From Crotalaria pallida (taxonomy: Eukaryota > Streptophyta > Magnoliopsida > Fabales > Fabaceae), in assembly GCA_037953625.1 (NCBI GenBank), contig CM075652.1, forward strand, positions 51,763,501 through 51,827,500: 64,000 nt of DNA, given 5' to 3'. This document shows, one piece after another, positions 57,801-64,000 of the stretch. A program made the translations under genes and the position numbers. The notes below the pieces were generated by a model. That model did not search any database and was not told where the DNA came from. It saw nothing but the letters and a program-made list of their open reading frames with translations. The stretch's first letter is position 1, and each line of letters starts with the position of its first letter.

Positions 57801-58191
57801 AGCCATTGGTACCTCCCACACGAACATTAAAGTTCACATCTACCCAAGGGAACTCCGAACGGCGAAGACAGGAGCGAAGCAACGAAGGGCCCAATGCGTA
57901 GTGGTCCTTATCGTAGGAAGGAGAGGAAATGAGTTCGGCGGTCTCCTCGGAAACCACCATGGCCTTGGAAGACGAGCCAGCAACGAAATCGCCCGAGTCG
58001 AGACCAGAAGGCGAGTCCGCCTTCACCTCCGAGGCCCAGCGGCGATATCCTGGTTCAACAGGATAAGAGCGGGGGCAAGGAAGCTGCTGCATGAAGCAAT
58101 AGGAAATAGGGCCTGGAAGTTGAATCTCCTCCTCGGAGCTTGAGGAAGCGCTTTCAACCGCAGGAGGAGCGACGGCCTTTGATTTCGACAT
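54833..58191 (-). pseudogene. Antisense plant-mobile-domain gene of the Tat-like element, four exons, one frameshift
   Basis: This gene runs opposite to its host element. Exon 1 (58191-56423) starts MSKSKAVAPP, then Ser/Glu-rich sequence, then a plant mobile domain (PMD, aminotransferase-like family, as in MAIL1/MAIN): SDLLMLVQHWCSSTHTFLTS, WGEFTPTLEDVIILLGLPSF, and in the next frame ASFYLGSLYARLDQ, HGRFAINSYIDLTFLQ. The frame switches near 57218-57247, where a 14 bp word is repeated 16 bp apart. Exon 2 (about 56343-56010) is basic with nuclear-signal-like clusters (RRSKRK, CQKRKA). Exon 3 (55906-55421) is acidic and Ser/Pro-rich. Exon 4 (55308-54833) ends in a probable coiled coil (RIKELSSQLHQATTELEALD). 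Splice sites 2-3 and 3-4 (CAG/GTTTCA, TGCAG/G, TTT/GTAAGT, CTGCAG/G) keep frame; the first intron (donor G/GTAAAC) does not join in frame at the acceptor I see. Antisense extra frames before the 3' LTR are known in Tat elements. Their function is unknown. Confidence 0.7.
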
Positions 58192-58773
58192 GATGACAGC
58201 AAATGCAAGAGAAGGGCAAACAGAAGAGAGCAAGAAAGCAAAGAACAAAGGAGTAACGGAGAAAGCTTTCAGAGAAGGAAGTTTCAGACACAAAGGAGAG
58301 AGAGAGAACGAAGTGGAAGTAAAGAAGAAAACTGAAAGGTTGAAGGAAGTTTTGAAAAGTATGAGTAAAGGAGGGAAGGTGGGGAAACGTGCAAGTGCTA
58401 GAGACTGAAGGATATTTGCCTTCTCCTCCTGATGACACGTGGAACGCAGTAGAAGAATAGGAGGAAAGGAAAAACGAAAAGACTCACCAGTGGAGGGCCC
58501 GTTGACAAGACCCCATTGGATGTCAAAATTCAAAGCAGAAACCGCCAAGCAACCAATAAACTAGGGGAAGTGCAAAACAGACACCCGTTATGCGGAGGCG
58601 TCCCCTTCTGTACGCCTTCCCCATAAAATCAAAGGCGATACCGGAAGAAATAAAAAAAAGGCGAAGAACGAGGAATAGGATGTTGAGAAAAGAAGAAGCA
58701 AGCAAGAAAAACACAAAAAACAGGATTTGCACCGAGAAGGAAATTCTTCCCCTCTCACTGCAAAGGGGGCAAT
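58192..58773. other. Region between the antisense gene start and the 3' LTR of the Tat-like element
   Basis: A/G-rich on the plus strand, so pyrimidine-rich upstream of the antisense start, as in many plant promoters and 5' UTRs. It ends with the polypurine tract. No separate gene is seen. Confidence 0.5.
58762..58770 (+). promoter_or_regulatory. Polypurine tract of the Tat-like element
   Basis: AAAGGGGGC, three bases before the LTR start TGTTGATACC at 58774. It confirms plus-strand sense for the element and minus for the PMD gene. Confidence 0.82.
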
Positions 58774-60080
58774 TGTTGATACCTCAATATTTGGTAGCCC
58801 AAATTACAACGCCCAAATCATATGAAGGCCCAGGAATTGTCAAACAAAAAATAAGACAAAAGGGTCGCAAACTCCAGTAATTGTCCAAGGCGACACACGC
58901 CCCAAGGCCACGGCCATCAAGGCGACGCATCTCGATAAGGCGCCCGGAAGAAGGAGTAGAGTGTACTGATGGCGGTAAACGTCATGTGTCATCTCAAAGC
59001 GTCTCAGGTGCCACGGAAACTCGAGGAGAAAGTCACGATAAACGAAGGCGAACCGGAAGTAGAAGCCCACGGAGGGCGCACACGTGACCAGCCAAAGGCG
59101 ACGTAGCTGTCCAAGGCTCCAACGGCTTGCGGAGGAAGCCAGGAGGGAATCTTTTGGCTACCCAAGACAAAGCTAAAGGTAGTAAGACCTGCATCCCTCT
59201 CCTTTACTGTAATCATCAATGTCAAAGCCAAGAATGGTAAAGAAGACAAAGCTACTGGAAAGAAACTCTGAACACATGATGCAAGGGGTCATTAACCAAC
59301 ATACAAAGGCGAAAAGCCAGCAACCTCTAGTCCAAAACACCATTATAAATAAGATACATTTCTTCTTCAGAAAAGGGGAGAGGAGGGACGACGGAGGGAA
59401 AAAGATAGAGAAAAGAAAAAAGGACAACGGAGGGAGAAAGATCGAGAGGGAGGAACCCCACGAAGAGGCCCAGGAAGAAGGGGAAGCAATACACGAGAGC
59501 GATAATAAAAAAAAAACACAACAAACACTCATAGTTCTTCTCTCTGAAACTTAGAGAAAGGACACAAGAATAACATCAATGAGGAATATGGAGAGAAGAA
59601 GGGCTGAAGAGGGAGAAGCTGCAATCAGAGCGCACTCCATCAACTCTACAAGCTCACAAGAGCAATAAGCCAACGAAGAGGGGGACAAGTTCCTCACTGT
59701 ATCAAGAAAGAGAAAGGTCCAGAAAAGGAGGAAAAGCCAGAAAGCACACCCCTCCGACAACTGCTATCAGAAGCGGAACAAGGGTGATCAGAATCCCCCA
59801 AGACACCGTGACTAACAACAGCCACAACGCAGAGAGCGTACAACAAAAGGAAAGGAAGATCCCCTTCTAAATCCTAAGCTTAGCAGCATAAAGGAGAGTG
59901 TAAGGCCAAAGCGCACACTTCTCCCTCTGTAAAAAATACAACAAATGTGGGAGCCATTTCCTTGTATCAACCTCTCTGTACCTCATTTCAATATAATGAA
60001 AGCCTAAAGCTTCACCAAGTTTACGAACCCATTATCTCTTCTATTAATCATTTACTTATCGCACAAAGCGGTCCGAAACA
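58774..60080 (+). mobile_element. 3' LTR of the Tat-like element (1,307 bp), followed by target duplication
   Basis: Matches 39182-40486 and is followed by CAACC at 60081-60085. The complete element (39182-60080) is about 10.8 kb without its Athila insert. Confidence 0.93.
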
Positions 60081-60868
60081 CAACCATATAAAATTAAATC
60101 ATGGAACATCCTAAAAATTCAAGGCATAACATCCAACACACAAACAAACATATATGCAATACTTTAGGGTATTATATTTCTTAGTAAAACAACTCAAAAT
60201 CATACATCATACACACACTCATATTCACATCAAGTCATGCACTCATTCATCTAAAATCTACTATTTAAATTTGCATATAATTTATTTTATTTTTATGATA
60301 AGAAAACACTAATGTTTACAAACTTGAAAATTCCAAAGATATACTTCTTAAGGAAATTAATAAACTGCACTAATTGGTTATAGGTATGAGCTCCGCTTTA
60401 TTTTCTAAAACCATATTTTCACATAATTAAAAGATCTCCAAAAGGAATAATTTATTTGAGGTCTCTAATTATTTTCAACACTCAATACTTTTCGAAATTC
60501 ACACTTTACAGACCTGGAAAATAATATTCTGTAAATATATCCAGAAAATTATAAAAATTCTATTTTCAAATTCTAAGTTTCAACGCGATCGTTTTCATAT
60601 AAAGATCATAATTTTCCGAGCTACTGTTGAAAAGATATGCATTTTCAAAGTCACTATATTTACTTTAGTCTATAAGGAGAAATTCATTTCTTCAAGAAAT
60701 TACAAATAACAAAACCATAACTTATATCTCATTAATTCAAACTCAAATAAAATCATTTGCTTCGAGTTTATAAAACATTCATCTAAAAATCCTTCTTGAA
60801 TTCTCAAAATTCACTTTAAATAAAACCTTATTGATTTATTTAGGTAAGGAAAAATGCAGGATGTCACA
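60081..60868 (-). mobile_element. LARD3 LTR, beginning (minus strand)
   Basis: On the minus strand it starts TGTGACATCCTGCATTTTTC at 60868, a diverged form of the LARD1 start TGTAACACCCCGCATTTTTC. It runs through CA/TG-rich sequence to the CAACC duplication and continues at 39176. It was inserted in the leader of element D. Confidence 0.65.
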
Positions 60869-61018
60869 GCAAACGCATTTAATTATCACTTAATAATCAA
60901 AATTTCCACTTATATAAGTCTCACCTTCGAGTAAGAAGCTTTAGATGAGAGTGTTCGCAGCGAGATCGGGACCACTTTCCCTCAGGTTGAAAGGAAGGAA
61001 CTATTCTGATACCATAAT
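60869..61018 (-). other. Leader and degenerate primer-binding site of element D
   Basis: The minus strand reads TGGTATCAGAAT at 61014-61003, ten of twelve bases of the tRNA-Met site, four bases after an LTR end GGGGTGTTACA. The leader is then interrupted by LARD3, so no gag of D is visible. Confidence 0.6.
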
Positions 61019-62140
61019 TGTAACACCCCAATTCTTATTTATAAATTAACAAATAAAAGTCGATAAATAAAATAGGGAACTTAAAAATTTCCTTTTATAA
61101 AACAAGTTTACAAATGGTCTAGGGCCTTCAATTACAATATAAGTAGCATAAAATAGAGTTTCCTTCTTTCCACTCTTCCGCTGCAACACTCTGATCCACA
61201 AGCTCCTTAGCATTCACCTAAAATGTTAACCACTAAGGGTGAGAACTTTTCACAACACAGTGGATCATAGGATAGTAAATAGTCCATAATCGAAATTCGA
61301 GAGTAATAACTAAATCAGGCAATGGACTAACAAAATGCATCACATTCTCATGTTATCAAGTTCAGACACATTTCCATAATCATTCTCCTTTCATATACCA
61401 TAATATTGTATGTCACCTCACGGTCAAAGGCCAACATACCTAACGTAACACTGTATGTCTCCCCACGGTCAGAGGACAACATACCCAACATAACACCGTA
61501 TGTCTCCTCACGGTCAGAGGACAACATACCAATACTTCTTTCTTTTACTCATTTCTTTTCTCTTTTTGCACCACTAGGATTTTATGCACCTGCTAGGCAA
61601 TTCACCACCTACTAGGGACTTTACACCTGTCAGGACTTTACACCCATTAGGCATCACCCGGTTAGGACTATGCTCATTCATTTCCATTAATATTCATTTC
61701 TCTTAATTCCATTCCACATTTCATTGTTTTTCAGGTGGTTATGCAGTGACTTGATCCATTGGCGCACTGACGCCTAACGGGAATTTGGACCTAATGGGCA
61801 ATTAGCCTGACAGGCAATTGGCCCTAGCAGGTAATTCACCACCTAGAAGGGCACCTAGTGTGCCGGTGCTTCCAAGGATCAATCACACTACATTCCTTTT
61901 TATTTCATTTCAAAACTCATCCACGAATTGTCAAGTTCAACACACACACCATTCATTAAATCCAAAAATAATTGCAAATAACATCCAATGTTCACATTCA
62001 TCATTTTCACTACAAATATATACATTAGTACCCAATATCAACTTCAGGCATTTATGACCTCCTTAAATCATAATTTTATATCTTCCAGTCAAAACTCATA
62101 ATAAACAATTATAATACACTTAGTATTCAAGCATTCATAT
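61019..62140 (-). mobile_element. LTR of element D, 3' part (minus strand)
   Basis: It ends (minus) AATTGGGGTGTTACA at 61019. Going to higher coordinates it holds AT-rich sequence, three hairpin repeats (61408-61529) and a run of imperfect TAGG and TTACACC words (about 61560-61860). The start is lost where C-like LTR sequence takes over; that boundary, near 62140, is approximate. No coding sequence is credible. Confidence 0.55.
61408..61529. repeat. Tandem hairpins in the LTR of element D (45 bp period)
   Basis: Three units, 61408-61439, 61453-61484 and 61498-61529. Each runs GTATGT...ACATAC with an inner TCCTC/GAGGA stem around ACGGTCA; the third is the best paired. Confidence 0.8.
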
Positions 62141-62149
62141 AATACCTGT

Positions 62150-62591
62150 TTATATTTCTCTGTTGATGTTTAGCTATGTGTATGGTATGATATCATATCA
62201 TGTGGCATGATATGGCTGAATATGATGTGAGACGATATGATATAAATATCTGGATGTCTGGCAATGTCTGAAAATGTTTTGTACAGGTTAAACAGGGAAA
62301 AGATAAATTTTGGAAAGCCCGAAAAATAGAGTAAACTCCGCCGAATTTTTTGGAGAATTTTATAAGAACTTTATGTTTAAAAAAGAAATTTTCAAGTTGT
62401 TAAATTTGTTTAAGGGTCTAATTAGAGTGTAAAAGTTAGGATGTCACAACATAAGCCTAGAACCACCAAGTGTGAGAACGAAACCAATGGGAAGTAAAGA
62501 CCGTAGTCAAAAGCCTTGTCAATGGGATGGTTCTCCATTTAAGGAACTGAACGGAATTTCAGGGACGAAATTCCAATAAGTGGGGAAGAAT
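62150..62591 (+). mobile_element. Element E/F: LTR end plus 143 bp collapsed interior
   Basis: The stretch ending TTAGGATGTCACA at 62448 matches the last part of the C LTR (AGAGTAAACTCCGCCGAATT here, AGAGGAAACTCTGCCGGATT in C). Instead of a primer-binding site it is followed by 143 bp like the 3' interior of C (ATGGGATGGTTCTCCATT, GGGACGAAATTCC, purine tract AAGTGGGGAAGAAT). The interior has therefore been reduced to its 3' end, or two related elements have been joined. The left boundary is approximate. Confidence 0.6.
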
Positions 62592-62733
62592 TGTAACATC
62601 CTTGATTTTAATTCCAAGCATAATTAGAATAAATCTGAGTTAGAATTAATGGAAGTAACCATAGAAAATGGTGTATAGGCGCTAAGAGGGATGTAATGGA
62701 GTTAGAAACACTTAATATATGAAAATCAAGAAA

Positions 62734-62913
62734 GTAGTCGATTGCTTTGGGGAAGTAATCACTTATCAACATTCTGTGAGAAACCCTAAAAATTGAATTA
62801 AAGGAAATAATGGATTACTTTTGGAGAAGTAATCGATTACTTGCATTCGGTGAGGAAATAAATAATTAAGAAATTAAGGATGTAATCGATTACATGGTGA
62901 GGTAATCGATTAC
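62734..62913. repeat. Three palindrome doublets in the LTR of F (GTAATCGATTAC)
   Basis: Sites start at 62734, 62755, 62807, 62829, 62882 and 62902; the last three are perfect, the first three decayed. Spacing is 20-22 bp within doublets and 73-75 bp between them. Confidence 0.78.
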
Positions 62914-63191
62914 TACTCATTAGAATGAGAAAAAATAAGTGACTTGGAAGCCACACATTGGAAGTTTCCTTAATAAGCCATTTATCTACAACCACACCCT
63001 CCAAGCTTCTCCAAGAAGCCAATGCACAACAACTACTTATTCTAATTCATTTCTATTCATTCAACTCATTCCCCTTCATAACACAAGAACACAAACACAT
63101 TCACTCTTCATTCTTCTTCTACAAGAACACCAAGAGCATCACTTCATCATCTATCATCAAACCCAAAGATTAAGAGCCAAGCTCCATAACA

Positions 63192-63329
63192 TGAGGAATT
63201 ATTGTGTGGTTCTGGACCATTGGTCCCGGATACATCCACACCGTTCATTTCATTAAATATTTATATTTTTAATTAATTAATAATACATCCAACGGTGTGG
63301 ATGTGTCCGGGGCCACACAATAATTTCCC
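63192..63329. mobile_element. 138 bp foldback MITE with 8 bp target duplication
   Basis: Ends AGGAATTATTGTGTGG and CCACACAATAATTTCC are inverted repeats, continued inward by ATCCACACCGTT and AACGGTGTGGAT around an AT-rich centre (ATTTTTAATTAATTAAT). CCATAACA flanks both sides (63184-63191, 63330-63337). The 8 bp duplication suggests a hAT-type parent. It has no coding capacity. Confidence 0.82.
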
Positions 63330-63425
63330 CCATAACACCCCCACCACCATTTAGTTCTAAGAACACAACACATACTCATATTCTTCATCCCCTCAACATA
63401 TTCATCAAGATCCAAGAATCAAGAG

Positions 63426-64000
63426 TGTAACACCCCTATTTCGGCAACTTGAAAACACCATCTCTTTAACCATTTTATAGTAAAAATTTGGGAAATTTTT
63501 TTTTATACAAGGTGACATGGACATGAGAAGCTTTAAGTTCAAAAACATTTCATTAACTTAATTGAAATAGAATAACATTCTCGTGTCACACCTCACAAGT
63601 CAAGTTCCAAACCGAGATGTTACTTAACATCATGCTTTGTAACTTAGCTTCATAAATCTAATTTTGAGAAAACAATTTCAAATCTTGTTTCTTAAAACCA
63701 TTCTCAATAAAATTTCAAGCGGGGTTCAGAATGATACGACAATGTAACCAAGTAGATGCAAAGGGTACAGTGCTCAAGGGTTTTAAGATTACCTACTACT
63801 AGTCTTGACCTCTAATCTTTCTCGCTGAAGTCCACTGCAGAGCTTCGTACAAATTTACTGCAAGGTCACCCATCTATCCGTTGCAATATCGGAGTAACCC
63901 GATACGACAACATGATAGGAGAGATGGTCAGCATTCCAGAAGTACATCCATGACAGGACAGTAAAATAATAACTAGAGACATACAATAAAGACGTGGAAC
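63426..64000 (-). mobile_element. LTR G (minus strand), same family as LTR A, running off the right edge
   Basis: The reverse complement ends CCGAAATAGGGGTGTTACA at 63426 and aligns with 1-117. Further in it shares ACATCTCGGTTTGGAACTTGA with the LARD1 LTR (near 13410). It is non-coding and inserted in the LTR of F. Confidence 0.72.

Larger units (their letters stand above)
62592..63425 (+). mobile_element. LTR of element F (start only)
   Basis: Starts TGTAACATCC as in C and is cut at 63425 by the minus-strand LTR G. It contains six GTAATCGATTAC-type sites (62734-62913) and a MITE (63192-63329). No gene. Confidence 0.7.

Noticed and set aside
1..64000. Host genes, rRNA or tRNA genes
   Set aside because: None seen. 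The tRNA-related matches are 12-18 base primer-binding sites beside LTRs, not tRNA genes.

Overview
This window reads as repeat-dense nuclear DNA of a flowering plant. I find no host gene, rRNA or tRNA gene. Almost every base belongs to LTR retrotransposons inserted into one another. Plant origin is shown by primer-binding sites matching initiator tRNA-Met (TGGTATCAGAGC) and tRNA-Asp (TGGCGCCGTTGCCGGGGA), plant-type Ty3/gypsy lineages (Tekay-like chromovirus, Athila, Tat-like), giant-LTR non-autonomous elements (LARDs) and an antisense plant-mobile-domain gene. A eudicot, possibly a legume, is a weak guess.

Layout, left to right. (1) 1-117: the end of a long LTR (A) inserted in the integrase of B. 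(2) 118-7343: B, a decayed minus-strand Tekay-like gag-pol with a 3.6 kb 5' LTR. (3) 7637-16756: LARD1, with a 5.95 kb LTR, a 1.7 kb non-coding interior and a truncated second LTR. (4) 16757-17036: a chimeric junction holding a 268 bp copy of sequence found again at 37201-37468. (5) 17037-37129: C, a gag-only element with about 3 kb LTRs, split by LARD2 (21148-32946, GTCAC target duplication, 5.0 and 5.6 kb LTRs). (6) 37130-39181 plus 60081-60868: LARD3, a minus-strand giant LTR split by a Tat-like element. (7) 39182-60080: the Tat-like element (CAACC duplication). It lacks gag-pol but carries an antisense, intron-containing plant-mobile-domain gene, and is itself split by a very young Athila element (41144-51266, CTCAG duplication). 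(8) 61003 to about 62140: leader and LTR of minus-strand D. (9) About 62150-63425: E/F, a collapsed C-like element containing a 138 bp MITE. (10) 63426-64000: a minus-strand LTR (G) of the same family as A.

The nesting gives a relative order: Athila is younger than the Tat-like element, which is younger than LARD3, which is younger than D; LARD2 is younger than C. LTR identity agrees: Athila's LTRs differ at about 2 positions by eye, while the Tat-like LTRs differ at a few per cent.

The least expected signal is repeated secondary-structure architecture inside the LTRs. Three LTRs (B, C, F) carry family-specific palindromic words (ACTCGAGT, CGCTTAAGCG, GTAATCGATTAC) arranged as doublets whose starts are 18-22 bp apart. 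The C and D LTRs carry tandem arrays of hairpins, and the LARD LTRs carry a conserved hairpin domain. In the C array and the LARD domain, base changes on one arm are matched on the other. This suggests selection on structure rather than on primary sequence, but it was read by eye and has not been tested statistically.
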